In this document: positions 26,591-34,792 of the stretch, piece by piece
Layout of the letters: each line of letters opens with the position of its first letter
Position numbering within the stretch: position 1 is the stretch's first letter
DNA from: an uncultured Maribacter sp.
GTDB taxonomy: Bacteria > Bacteroidota > Bacteroidia > Flavobacteriales > Flavobacteriaceae
Assembly: GCA_947504045.1 (NCBI GenBank)
Contig: CANNFY010000001.1
Span: 1,178,001 to 1,242,000 of the forward strand
Length of the DNA stretch: 64,000 nt
Reading direction: 5' to 3'
The notes under the pieces: model-generated
Seen by the model: the letters and a program-made list of their open reading frames with translations, nothing else
Databases searched by the model: none
Told to the model about the DNA's origin: nothing
Program-made: the position numbers and the translations under genes

Positions 26591-26672
26591 CCCATCTCAA
26601 AGGGGTGCTTGCATATGTAGGCTGAGATTATACCCAATGAACCTGGGCAGATAATGCTGCCAAGGGATCCGT
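26591..26672 (+). ncRNA. TPP riboswitch
   Basis: The THI-box landmarks occur in the right order: GGGGTGC, GCTGAGA, ACCC, TGAACCTG, the P4/P5 hairpin GGCAG-ATAATG-CTGCC, and AAGGGA. This is a thiamine pyrophosphate aptamer. It controls the downstream TonB-dependent receptor gene, which starts about 110 bases later, and so labels that receptor as a thiamine or thiamine-precursor importer. Confidence 0.95.
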
Positions 26673-26781
26673 TGTAAAGTATTTAGCTTTTTTACAAATA
26701 ATTTATGGTTATTAAATAAGCCATAAAATAAATTAACAACTAGAATAACAGCCCCTTTTATTCGTAACTAATGTAATACGA

Positions 26782-28995
26782 ATGAAAATTTTTTTCGCAA
26801 CAATGGCAACTTTTTGCCTAACTATGGCCGTATGGGCCCAAGATCAGCCAACAGATTCTTTAACGGGTAAAAAAGTAATTCTTGATGAGGTTTTTGTATC
26901 TGCCGTAAGAGTAACAAAAGAATCTCCTGTAACCTTTACCAATTTAACAAAAGAAGAGATTGCGCCTAGAAATTTAGGGCAAGACATTCCTATTTTAATG
27001 AACTTTTTACCTTCTGTAGTAACTACATCAGATGCAGGTGCAGGAGTTGGTTATACCGGAATTAGAGTTCGTGGTAGCGATGCTACAAGAGTAAATGTAA
27101 CTATAAATGGTATACCATATAATGATCCAGAATCTCAAGGTACTTTTTGGGTAAATATGCCAGACTTTGCCTCATCTACAGAAAGTTTACAATTACAACG
27201 TGGTGTAGGTACATCAACAAACGGAGCCGGAGCTTTTGGTGCAAGTTTAAATTTGTTAACCGATGGTTTTTCAGAAGAAGCTTTTGGGCAAATAGCATCT
27301 TCTATAGGTAGTTTTAATACGTTAAAAAATACAGTTAAATTTAGCACTGGGTTATTAAATGATCATGTAGAAATTGCAGGGCGTTTATCCAGAATTACTT
27401 CAGATGGTTATATAGACAGAGCATCGTCAGATTTAGATTCTTATTTTTTACAAGGAACCTTTAAAAGTGATAAAACCTTATTAAAAGCATTATTATTTGG
27501 CGGACATGAAGTAACCTATCAAGCTTGGTACGGAACACCTTTAGCAAGAATTAATAATGATGAAGCGGGTATAGAAGAATTTATTGCAGAAAATTATCTT
27601 TCAGATGCAGAAGCAGAAAATTTAAGAAACTCGGATCGTAGATATAACTACTATACCTATGAAAATGAAGTAGATAATTACAAGCAAAACCATGCGCAAT
27701 TACTTTGGAACCAACAATTAAATACAAATTGGAGCTCTAATTTAGCTTTTCATTATACAAGAGGAAGAGGATATTTTGAGCAGTTTAAAGTAGGTGAAGA
27801 TTTTGCAGATTATGGTATTACTCCAATTAATATTGATGGAGAGGATGTTAACACTACCGATATTATTAGAAGACGTTGGTTAGACAACCATTTTTACGGA
27901 ACAACATTTTCTGCAAATTATATTAACAATAAAATTAATTTAATAATTGGTGGTGCATGGAATAAATATGAAGGAGCCCATTATGGAGAAGTTATTTGGG
28001 CAGAATTTGCTAATAATATTAATTATGGAGATTTGTATTATGATGACGATTCTATAAAAACAGATTTTAGTATTTACACAAAAGCAAATTATAAATTAAA
28101 CCAGCAGTGGAGCGTGTACGGAGATTTACAATTACGTACTGTTGGGTATACAGCTAATGGAGAAGATACAGGAATTGTAGATGATACGTTTACTTTTTTT
28201 AATCCTAAAGCTGGGATTACATTTGATTTAAACAAGAATAATAACTTCTATCTTTCTTATGCAATAGCAAATAGAGAGCCTAATAGAAATGATTATGAAA
28301 ATGGAAATCCTAAACCAGAACGTCTTGGCGATTTAGAATTAGGTTGGCGTTATATTTCTCCTAGTGTACAATTAAATACGAATGTTTATTACATGAAGTA
28401 TAAAGATCAATTAGTACTTACAGGAGAGCTTAACGATGTTGGAGCACCATTACGAGCTAATGTAGGAGATAGTTACCGTTTGGGTCTAGAAGTAGACGCT
28501 AATATTAGTTTGGGAGAACATTTTGCTTTAAGACCAAATATTACTTTAAGTCAGAATAAAAACAAAGACTTTATTTTTCAAAGAGATGGTGTTGTTCAAA
28601 ATTTGGGCGATACAGAAATTTCTTTTTCTCCAAGTGTAGTTGCTGGTGGAGCTTTTGCTTATATGCCTAAAGAAAATATACAATTAGCACTACTAGGAAA
28701 ATTTGTAGGAGAACAATACATGGGTAATATAGATGCTGAGTCTTCTAAGTTAGATAGCTATTCGCAGTTTGATTTTAATGTGCAATATGCTATTTATACA
28801 AATTCATTTATAAAAAGTATTGTTTTATCTGGTTTAGTAAATAACATATTTAATAAAAAATATGTGTCTAATGGATATTTTTTTACATATGACGATACAT
28901 GGTCTAATCCTGGTGTAACAACTACAATAGAAGGAGCCGGGTATTATCCACAAGCAGGCACTAATTTTTTATTAGGAGCTACATTTAATTTTTAA
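26782..28995 (+). CDS. TPP-riboswitch-controlled TonB-dependent receptor, predicted thiamine importer
   Basis: 737 residues. A signal peptide (about 1-20, with the predicted cleavage at VWAQ) is followed by a plug domain (about 30-160, with VRVRGSDATRVNVTING features). A 22-strand barrel occupies the rest, ending in Phe. No N-terminal carboxypeptidase-like SusC domain is seen, so it is a classic vitamin or siderophore type receptor. The TPP riboswitch in its leader points to thiamine or a thiamine precursor. It forms the outer-membrane part of the uptake system whose inner part is the PnuC-type permease. Confidence 0.9.
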   Translation: MKIFFATMATFCLTMAVWAQDQPTDSLTGKKVILDEVFVSAVRVTKESPVTFTNLTKEEIAPRNLGQDIPILMNFLPSVVTTSDAGAGVGYTGIRVRGSDATRVNVTINGIPYNDPESQGTFWVNMPDFASSTESLQLQRGVGTSTNGAGAFGASLNLLTDGFSEEAFGQIASSIGSFNTLKNTVKFSTGLLNDHVEIAGRLSRITSDGYIDRASSDLDSYFLQGTFKSDKTLLKALLFGGHEVTYQAWYGTPLARINNDEAGIEEFIAENYLSDAEAENLRNSDRRYNYYTYENEVDNYKQNHAQLLWNQQLNTNWSSNLAFHYTRGRGYFEQFKVGEDFADYGITPINIDGEDVNTTDIIRRRWLDNHFYGTTFSANYINNKINLIIGGAWNKYEGAHYGEVIWAEFANNINYGDLYYDDDSIKTDFSIYTKANYKLNQQWSVYGDLQLRTVGYTANGEDTGIVDDTFTFFNPKAGITFDLNKNNNFYLSYAIANREPNRNDYENGNPKPERLGDLELGWRYISPSVQLNTNVYYMKYKDQLVLTGELNDVGAPLRANVGDSYRLGLEVDANISLGEHFALRPNITLSQNKNKDFIFQRDGVVQNLGDTEISFSPSVVAGGAFAYMPKENIQLALLGKFVGEQYMGNIDAESSKLDSYSQFDFNVQYAIYTNSFIKSIVLSGLVNNIFNKKYVSNGYFFTYDDTWSNPGVTTTIEGAGYYPQAGTNFLLGATFNF

Positions 28996-29015
28996 AAAAA
29001 AACAAGTGTTTATTT

Positions 29016-29060
29016 AAAAGGGGAATTCTTTGTAGAAAGAGAATTCCCTTTTTTATTTTT
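29016..29060 (+). terminator. terminator of the TonB-dependent receptor gene
   Basis: GGGAATTCT (29021-29029) and AGAATTCCC (29040-29048) pair, extended by an A-T tract, with a T run after. The run overlaps a TATTTTTG -7 element at 29054-29061 that may drive the next gene. Confidence 0.8.
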
Positions 29061-29089
29061 GTTACTACTTACTTTTAAAATAGAAAGCT

Positions 29090-30064
29090 ATGGAAAAAAT
29101 AATTCGTTGGGGAATTATTGGTTGTGGAAACGTTACCGAAATAAAAAGTGGACCACCATACCAAAATACCAATGGTTTTGAACTAGTAGCTGTAATGCGT
29201 AGAAACGCCAAAAAAGCCGAAGATTATGCTAAAAGGCATAATGTTACTAAATTTTATACTAATGCAGACGATTTAATTTTAGATAATAAGGTAGACGCCG
29301 TTTATATTGCTACCCCACCTGATACGCATAAATATTATGCATTAAAAGTGGCAGAAGCTGGTAAACCATGTTGTGTAGAAAAACCAATGGCGCCTTGTTA
29401 TAAAGATAGTTTGTCTATTTACAATGCTTTTAAAAATAAAAATATTCCCCTTTTTATAGCATATTACAGAAGGTCTTTACCGCGTTTTTTAAAAGTAAAA
29501 GAATGGTTAGAAAATAATGAAATAGGTAAAATTCGCCATATACGATGGTTTTTAAGTAAAACACCATCAGACATAGATCTAAGTAATACTTATAATTGGC
29601 GTACAGATGCATCTATTGCCCCAGGAGGTTATTTTGATGATTTGGCAAGCCATGGTTTAGACTTGTTTGCTTTTTTATTGGGTAATATAAAAGATGCTTC
29701 TGGTTATGCAACAAACCAACAAAATTTATATACTGCAAAAGATGCGATAACTGCATCTTGGATTCATGAAAACGGAATTACAGGTGAAGGAAGTTGGAAT
29801 TTTGGTAGTTATACAAGAGAAGATAACGTAGAAATAATTGGAAGTAGTGGTAAAATTGTTTTTTCTGTTTTTTCGGAAGAAGACATAAAATTATGTACTG
29901 AAAAAGAGGAAGTAAAATTATTTATAGAGCATCCAAAACATGTACAAGAGTATCATGTAAAAAATATTCAGAAGCATTTATTTAATCAAAAAGAGCACCC
30001 ATCTTTAGGAAAATCTGGGTTGCATTGTAGTTGGGTAATGGATAAAATATTAGGAAATTTATAA
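29090..30064 (+). CDS. Gfo/Idh/MocA-family oxidoreductase
   Basis: 324 residues. A Rossmann start (WGIIGCGNVTEIKSGP) and the conserved EKPMA (about 97-101) place it in the Gfo/Idh/MocA family. The C-terminal alpha/beta domain follows. Members reduce or oxidise sugars and related polyols with NAD(P). Substrate unknown. It lies between the riboswitch receptor and a convergent lipoprotein and has no evident link to thiamine. Confidence 0.85.
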   Translation: MEKIIRWGIIGCGNVTEIKSGPPYQNTNGFELVAVMRRNAKKAEDYAKRHNVTKFYTNADDLILDNKVDAVYIATPPDTHKYYALKVAEAGKPCCVEKPMAPCYKDSLSIYNAFKNKNIPLFIAYYRRSLPRFLKVKEWLENNEIGKIRHIRWFLSKTPSDIDLSNTYNWRTDASIAPGGYFDDLASHGLDLFAFLLGNIKDASGYATNQQNLYTAKDAITASWIHENGITGEGSWNFGSYTREDNVEIIGSSGKIVFSVFSEEDIKLCTEKEEVKLFIEHPKHVQEYHVKNIQKHLFNQKEHPSLGKSGLHCSWVMDKILGNL

Positions 30065-30070
30065 AACCAA

Positions 30071-30508
30071 TTAATTGGATATAATTACAGTTCCATTACT
30101 GTAAGATGCATTATAATATAACATATTATAGTAACGCTTACCATCATCAGGTACATTAAATAAATCTCCAGTATATAAGGTATACTCAAAACCTTCACAA
30201 GAGCAAGTAACCGTTTGCCCATCTAAAGTCATTGTAGAACAATCGTTAGGGATATGGTTAGGACAGCTAGCTTCAAAAGCTATATATTGATTAAATCCTG
30301 TATTTAAAACAAAAGCGCCCGCAGTTCCTACGCCATTAGCTCCAACGTAAACTGCGCTACCATCATTAGTAAGAGAGCTATATAAAGGTAGGCTTAAGTT
30401 AAGTTCATACCTAAATCCTACCTCTTGTAAATAAGGATTACGATTAACTCTATCCGTTTCACAAGAAAATAAAATAAGACATAAAAAAAGGCTCCATAAA
30501 TATTTCAT
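30071..30508 (-). CDS. lipoprotein with a degenerate Rieske-like cluster region
   Basis: 145 residues with a lipobox at LILFSC (Cys16). The middle holds CPNH and later CSCEGFEY. These recall the Rieske pairs C-x-H and CPCHGS, but the second His is Glu, so a normal 2Fe-2S centre is unlikely. It could be a structural relic or bind another metal. No other function is seen. It is encoded convergently with the oxidoreductase and divergently from greA. Confidence 0.6.
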   Translation of the reverse strand: MKYLWSLFLCLILFSCETDRVNRNPYLQEVGFRYELNLSLPLYSSLTNDGSAVYVGANGVGTAGAFVLNTGFNQYIAFEASCPNHIPNDCSTMTLDGQTVTCSCEGFEYTLYTGDLFNVPDDGKRYYNMLYYNASYSNGTVIISN

Positions 30509-30555
30509 AGTACTATGTAGTTAAAAAACTTTCACAAAAATGAGTAAAATTTATG

Positions 30556-30563
30556 TATATTTG
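30556..30563 (+). promoter_or_regulatory. -7 promoter element of greA
   Basis: TATATTTG is an exact consensus match about 73 bases before the greA ATG. A TTC at 30531-30533 is the nearest -33 candidate. Confidence 0.6.
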
Positions 30564-30635
30564 CGTTAAATCCTCGCTAAAAACCGTATTTATGCGGAAC
30601 AAGTAGAGGATTTTCTGATTTAATAAATTTAGAGT

Positions 30636-31112
30636 ATGAGTAATGTATCCTACTACACAGCTGAAGGGTTAAAAAACTTAAAAGACGAGTTAAACCAATT
30701 AAGAGATATAGAAAGGCCAAAAGCTTCACAAGCAATTGCTGAGGCTAGAGATAAAGGAGATTTATCTGAAAATGCGGAATACGATGCAGCAAAAGAAGCA
30801 CAGGGTTTATTAGAAATGAAAATTTCTAAAATGGAAGCAATTGTTGCAAACGCTAGGTTAATAGATGAGTCGCAATTAGATACTTCTAAAGTTTTAGTTT
30901 TATCTACTGTAAAACTAAAAAACCAAACCAATGGTATGGAGATGAAGTATACACTTGTTGCAGAAAGTGAAGCCGATTTAAAAACTGGAAAAATATCGGT
31001 TAGTTCTCCTATCGGAAAAGGATTGTTAGGAAAACAGGTTGGCGATGTTGCCGAAATTAAGGTTCCTAATGGTACCTTAAAATTTGATATTTTAGAAATT
31101 ACAAGAGCATAA
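30636..31112 (+). CDS. greA: transcription elongation factor GreA
   Basis: 158 residues, standard length. An N-terminal coiled coil (1-75) contains the RDKGDLSENAEYDAAKEAQG tip that enters the RNA polymerase channel; the acidic Asp and Glu there act in transcript cleavage. The FKBP-like C-terminal domain (about 80-158) includes SSPIGKGLLGKQVGD. It rescues backtracked polymerase. A perfect palindromic terminator follows. Confidence 0.95.
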   Translation: MSNVSYYTAEGLKNLKDELNQLRDIERPKASQAIAEARDKGDLSENAEYDAAKEAQGLLEMKISKMEAIVANARLIDESQLDTSKVLVLSTVKLKNQTNGMEMKYTLVAESEADLKTGKISVSSPIGKGLLGKQVGDVAEIKVPNGTLKFDILEITRA

Positions 31113-31140
31113 TAACATAACAAATGTTAATTTTAAATAT

Positions 31141-31174
31141 AAAAAAACCCAGATTTTAAAATCTGGGTTTTTTT
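31141..31174. terminator. bidirectional palindromic terminator between greA and the Lys-rich gene
   Basis: A perfect 17+17 palindrome centred on TTTTAAAA, with A run on one side and T run on the other. It can stop transcription from greA on the plus strand and from the Lys-rich gene on the minus strand. Confidence 0.85.
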
Positions 31175-31201
31175 ATATTTAAAAAAGTGTAGTCTGCTAT
31201 A

Positions 31202-31417
31202 TTAGCTAGCTAATTTTAGTTTAGCTTTTTTTGCCTTTTTCTTTGCAGCTTTTTTAGCAGCAAGCTTTTTAGCAGTTTTCTTTTTTAAAGCTTTTTTAGC
31301 TTTCTTTTTCTTCGCAGCTTTTTTTGCTTTTTTAGCTGCAATTTTTTTAGCTAATTTCTTTTTAAGTTTTTTCTTATCAACTTTTTTACTAGCCTTTTTT
31401 TTGCTCTTCTTCGACAT
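31202..31417 (-). CDS. lysine-rich histone H1-like small protein
   Basis: 71 residues of which 39 are Lys, mostly in KKA and KKAKK repeats with Ala, starting MSKKSKKKASKK. Such sequences resemble bacterial histone H1-like proteins and bind nucleic acids nonspecifically. The low-complexity coding could be mistaken for chance, but the frame is intact, the terminator matches it, and the upstream region is non-coding. It probably condenses DNA or binds RNA. Confidence 0.65.
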   Translation of the reverse strand: MSKKSKKKASKKVDKKKLKKKLAKKIAAKKAKKAAKKKKAKKALKKKTAKKLAAKKAAKKKAKKAKLKLAS

Positions 31418-31581
31418 TGGTTATTTTTTATAAAAATTATAATATAATCACAAAGTTACAAAAATGTTTCTTTAATGTAAATTTAATGTAAATTATTTTT
31501 ATTTCATTTTTTATTTTAGTTACAATTTATAGGTCGTAAATACTACTTTTGTACCTTTAGAGAACCTAAAAAAACAAGTAT

Positions 31582-31971
31582 ATGTCTTCTATTTTTACAA
31601 GAATAATTAATAATGAAATTCCATGTTTTAAAATTGCTGAGGATGCTAATTTTTTTGCTTTCTTAGATATTAATCCAAATGCAAAAGGCCATACATTATG
31701 TATACCAAAAAAAGAGGTAGATAAAATATTAGATTTAGAAGAAGAAACCTATATGGGTTTAATGGCTTTTTCTAGAAAAGTTGGTAAAGCTATAGAAGAG
31801 GCATTAGATTGTAAACGCGTTGGTATAACAGTTATAGGTTTAGAAGTGCCACATGCTCATGTACACCTTATACCACTTAATGAAATGAAAGAAGCAACTT
31901 TTCAAAGTAAAGTAAAATTAACTACAGAGGAATTTGAGGAGATTGCTGCTAAAATTCGGGCTAAATTGTAA
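31582..31971 (+). CDS. HIT-family nucleotide hydrolase (HinT-like)
   Basis: 129 residues with the His-triad motif HAHVHLIPL near the C-terminus and the conserved SIFTRIINNEIPC start. HinT-type proteins hydrolyse phosphoramidates of AMP. A -7 element TACTTTTG lies at 31544-31551. The last 11 bases overlap the end of the convergent zinc-ribbon gene. Confidence 0.92.
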   Translation: MSSIFTRIINNEIPCFKIAEDANFFAFLDINPNAKGHTLCIPKKEVDKILDLEEETYMGLMAFSRKVGKAIEEALDCKRVGITVIGLEVPHAHVHLIPLNEMKEATFQSKVKLTTEEFEEIAAKIRAKL

Positions 31972-32317
31972 TAATTTCAGAGGTATATAAAAATATAGCA
32001 GCACCTATTAATACAATGGCTACAAGTAATAAAATGTAAAATAATGAAGTATACTTTATAGATTTCTTCTCTGGAATAGCCATTTTTTTATAGTACTCAA
32101 AAATACGCTCAATATCATCTGTCCAATTTACTGGGTAAATGTCAGATTTGCAGGTGTTACAAGTAAGTTTGTGTGTAACCTCATTAGTGGTTTTATGCAC
32201 AAACTTTCCATAACTATGTTTTTGATAAAAAGAAAGTTTTAAATCTTGATTAAAACATTCTGGACAATTGTTAGTTATATCGGCTTCTTTTATAACTACT
32301 AACTTTATTTCAGCCAT
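31961..32317 (-). CDS. zinc-ribbon membrane protein of unknown function
   Basis: 118 residues. Two Cys-X2-Cys pairs (CPEC and CNTC) form a probable zinc ribbon in the N-terminal half; one transmembrane helix lies at about 93-112. The start codon overlaps the stop of the histidine-kinase gene (TAATG), so the two are translationally coupled. It may be a small partner of the kinase. No known family is recognised. Confidence 0.65.
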   Translation of the reverse strand: MAEIKLVVIKEADITNNCPECFNQDLKLSFYQKHSYGKFVHKTTNEVTHKLTCNTCKSDIYPVNWTDDIERIFEYYKKMAIPEKKSIKYTSLFYILLLVAIVLIGAAIFLYTSEIITI

Positions 32318-33468
32318 TACGTACTTTTTACTTTTAAGGATATTTGCATTATGGTACCCTCTTTACCAGACGAAAGTACTTTAATTTTTCCATTATGGTA
32401 TTCTTCTACTATTCTTTTTACTAAAGATAAGCCCAAACCCCATCCTCTTTTTTTAGAAGTTACCCCAGGGTTAAATATATTATGGAAATTATTTTTTGAT
32501 ATGCCCGTGCCGGTATCTGCAATTAAAATATTTACATATTTTCCGTTTTGTACAATTTCTATTGCAATGCTACCTTTGCCCTTCATGGCATCTATACCAT
32601 TTTTTACTAAGTTTTCTATAGTCCAATTATATAAAGAACTATTTAGCATAACAGGTAAATAATTTACCTTAGTAATAAATGAAAAATGTATAAGTTTAGA
32701 GCTTCTTCTTTTTAAATACTCATAAGCTTCTTGAGTTTCTTTTACTATATCTGCTTCTTTTAGGGTTGGCAAAGACCCAATTTTAGAAAAGCGTTCTGTA
32801 ATAGTTTCTAATCGGGCAATATCTTTTTCTATTTCTTTAGTAATGTCTTGATTAATATTTTCCATTTTAAGCAACTCATTCCACCCTAATAATGAAGAAA
32901 GTGGTGTTCCAATTTGATGGGCAGTTTCTTTTGCCATACCTGCCCATAGTTTATTTTGCTCTGAGGCTTTGTTGGTCTTAAAAAAGAAAAATATTACAGT
33001 GGCAAAAAGTATAATTATTAATAGAAGAGCAACAGGGTAATACTTTAGTTTGTTTAAAACTTCAGAATTTCCATAATACAAAGTAGCTAAATGTTCTCCT
33101 TGTTGATCTATAGAAATTGGAGTATTCTCATTTTGAAACTGAAGAATTTTTTTTCGAATATAAAGGCTGTCCTCTGTTTTTTTTTCGGGCATGTTATTAA
33201 CCCTAATAGAGCCATCTTTATTTTCTAAAATCATGGGGGTAGAAGAATTATTTTGCAGAACTTTTATGGTTAGGTTTCCTAAATCCATGTTTTCAGAAAA
33301 TTGTAAGAGTTCGGATTGTGCAGTTGCCCAAATCTCCATTTTTAAACGCTCTTCTTCTTTAAATTTCTTAAAAAAACTATTAGTATTCCATAATATAAGA
33401 CTCACAATACCAAAAGCTATTGCTAATAAAACGAGGTTATACGTTTTTTTACGAGAACTAAAATTCAT
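32317..33468 (-). CDS. membrane sensor histidine kinase (orphan)
   Basis: 383 residues. Two transmembrane helices (about 10-29 and 145-163) flank a periplasmic sensor region. The H-box is KETAHQIGTPLSSL with His184. N-box NWTIENLVKNGIDAM and G-boxes IADTGTGI and GWGLGLS are present, so it should autophosphorylate. No response regulator gene is adjacent. A downstream zinc-ribbon membrane protein is coupled by TAATG. The signal sensed is unknown. Confidence 0.9.
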   Translation of the reverse strand: MNFSSRKKTYNLVLLAIAFGIVSLILWNTNSFFKKFKEEERLKMEIWATAQSELLQFSENMDLGNLTIKVLQNNSSTPMILENKDGSIRVNNMPEKKTEDSLYIRKKILQFQNENTPISIDQQGEHLATLYYGNSEVLNKLKYYPVALLLIIILFATVIFFFFKTNKASEQNKLWAGMAKETAHQIGTPLSSLLGWNELLKMENINQDITKEIEKDIARLETITERFSKIGSLPTLKEADIVKETQEAYEYLKRRSSKLIHFSFITKVNYLPVMLNSSLYNWTIENLVKNGIDAMKGKGSIAIEIVQNGKYVNILIADTGTGISKNNFHNIFNPGVTSKKRGWGLGLSLVKRIVEEYHNGKIKVLSSGKEGTIMQISLKVKST

Positions 33469-33504
33469 GTAACATGATTTCTGACTTTAAAGATACATTA
33501 AAAT

Positions 33505-33517
33505 GTAATAATATTAC
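33505..33517. repeat. small palindrome upstream of the histidine kinase
   Basis: GTAATA-A-TATTAC is a perfect 6+1+6 inverted repeat 37 bases upstream of the kinase start. ATTACG also recurs nearby. It may be an operator or chance in AT-rich DNA. Confidence 0.3.
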
Positions 33518-33560
33518 GCTTAAGTATTACGTAAGGGTTTTAAATAGAACACAATTTTCA

Positions 33561-33568
33561 TACATTTG
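33561..33568 (+). promoter_or_regulatory. -7 element for the DUF3127 gene
   Basis: TACATTTG, an exact match to TAnnTTTG, about 113 bases before the ATG at 33682. It implies a fairly long A-rich leader. Confidence 0.45.
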
Positions 33569-33681
33569 TAATTCTATATCTTAGAGATAATATTTTTAAC
33601 AATTAAGGTTAAGAAATAGAAGATAAAAGAATAAAAAATCACTTTTAAAAGAAAAAAGTAAGTACAGTAAACTAAGAGAAT

Positions 33682-34059
33682 ATGGAAGTACAAGGAAAAA
33701 TTAAACTAATTAATCAAGAACAAACTTTCGGCAACAATGGTTTTAGAAAAAGAGAATTAGTTGTTACAACAGATGAGCAGTACCCACAAAGTATAATGAT
33801 TGAGTTTGTGCAAGACAAATGTGACTTGCTAAACAATTATGCCGTAGGACAAGATGTAAAGGTGAGTATTAATTTAAGAGGTAGAGAGTGGACAAACCCA
33901 CAAGGAGAGGTTAAGTACTTTAACTCTATACAAGGTTGGAGAATAGAAAATTTACAAACGGAAGCTCCTAATGCAAATATTCCTCCAGTACCACCAATGG
34001 AAGCTTTTGAGCCAGCAGATAATTTAAAAGAAGAAGATCACGACGATTTGCCTTTTTAA
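33682..34059 (+). CDS. DUF3127 OB-fold protein with SSB-like C-terminal tip
   Basis: 125 residues. The N-terminal part (about 1-95) has the OB-type strand pattern of DUF3127. A Pro-rich linker follows, ending in the acidic tip DHDDLPF, nearly the same as the DDDDLPF tip of the window's SSB. It therefore looks like a second single-strand-binding-type protein that could compete for SSB partner proteins. A terminator follows at 34080. Confidence 0.8.
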   Translation: MEVQGKIKLINQEQTFGNNGFRKRELVVTTDEQYPQSIMIEFVQDKCDLLNNYAVGQDVKVSINLRGREWTNPQGEVKYFNSIQGWRIENLQTEAPNANIPPVPPMEAFEPADNLKEEDHDDLPF

Positions 34060-34079
34060 TTTTAAAATAAAGTAATTTT

Positions 34080-34116
34080 AAAGCCTTCCTAGATAAAATT
34101 TAGGAAGGCTTTTTAA
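34080..34116 (+). terminator. terminator after the DUF3127 gene
   Basis: Twelve-base arms AAAGCCTTCCTA and TAGGAAGGCTTT around a 9-base loop, followed by T. Confidence 0.85.
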
Positions 34117-34135
34117 TATATAAATACATTTAAAA

Positions 34136-34780
34136 ATGTCCTTATATTTTTTAAATCAAGAATTATTTTTTCCGCCAGTTATAAATGCTCATGAAGATGG
34201 CTTGTTGGCAATTGGTGGAGATTTATCTCCGGAACGCTTACTTTTAGCGTATGAGTCTGGAATTTTTCCTTGGTTTAATGAGGGGTCACAAATTCTTTGG
34301 TGGAGCCCAAACCCCAGAATGGTACTTTTTCCTGAGGAAGTTAAAATTTCTAAAAGTATGCGTAAGGTGCTAAAAGGAAACTCTTTTTCTATAACAAAAA
34401 ACCAATGTTTTAAAGATGTTTTAATTAATTGTGCTACTGCAAAAAGAGAAGGACAAGATGGTACTTGGATAACATCCGAAATGATAAATGCTTATGTAAA
34501 ACTACACAAATTAGGTAAAGCGGTTTCTTATGAAGTTTGGGAAAATAAAGAACTTGTTGGTGGGTTGTATGGTATAGATTTAGGAACTGTTTTTTGTGGA
34601 GAAAGTATGTTTAGTACACGTAGTAACGCTTCTAAATTTGCATTTATAAAAATGGCACAAGAACTAGAGGAAAACGGATACAAGCTTATAGACTGCCAAA
34701 TGTACACACCACACTTAGAAAGTTTAGGAGCAAGAGAAATACCAAGAGATAACTTTATTTCAATCTTAAAAGATAATTAA
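34136..34780 (+). CDS. aat: leucyl/phenylalanyl-tRNA-protein transferase
   Basis: 214 residues. It adds Leu or Phe to N-terminal Lys or Arg of proteins for degradation by the N-end rule. The motifs GLLAIGGDLSPERLLLAY, GIFPWF, WWSPNPRMVL and the later GGLYGIDLGTVFCGESMFS are the standard Aat signature. Start ATG at 34136 is preceded by the terminator of the DUF3127 gene. It is convergent with the next minus-strand gene. Confidence 0.95.
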   Translation: MSLYFLNQELFFPPVINAHEDGLLAIGGDLSPERLLLAYESGIFPWFNEGSQILWWSPNPRMVLFPEEVKISKSMRKVLKGNSFSITKNQCFKDVLINCATAKREGQDGTWITSEMINAYVKLHKLGKAVSYEVWENKELVGGLYGIDLGTVFCGESMFSTRSNASKFAFIKMAQELEENGYKLIDCQMYTPHLESLGAREIPRDNFISILKDN

Positions 34781-34792
34781 TACATTACCACT

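Larger units (their letters stand above)
26375..26781. other. 407-base leader region upstream of the TonB-dependent receptor
   Basis: It contains a -7 element TACATTTG at 26582-26589, a TPP riboswitch aptamer (26591-26672) and about 110 bases of expression platform. The platform includes a hairpin with arms TTTATGG and CCATAAA (about 26702-26727) and a CCCCTTT segment at 26752-26758. The first part (26375-26580) holds no gene I can see. Confidence 0.6.

Noticed and set aside
30653-31123. 156-codon open frame antisense to greA
   Set aside because: It mirrors greA, which is certain. Codon bias of the real gene explains the open shadow frame.
33505-33517. Palindrome upstream of the histidine kinase as a firm operator
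   Set aside because: Six-base arms are expected by chance in AT-rich DNA; listed only as a weak repeat.
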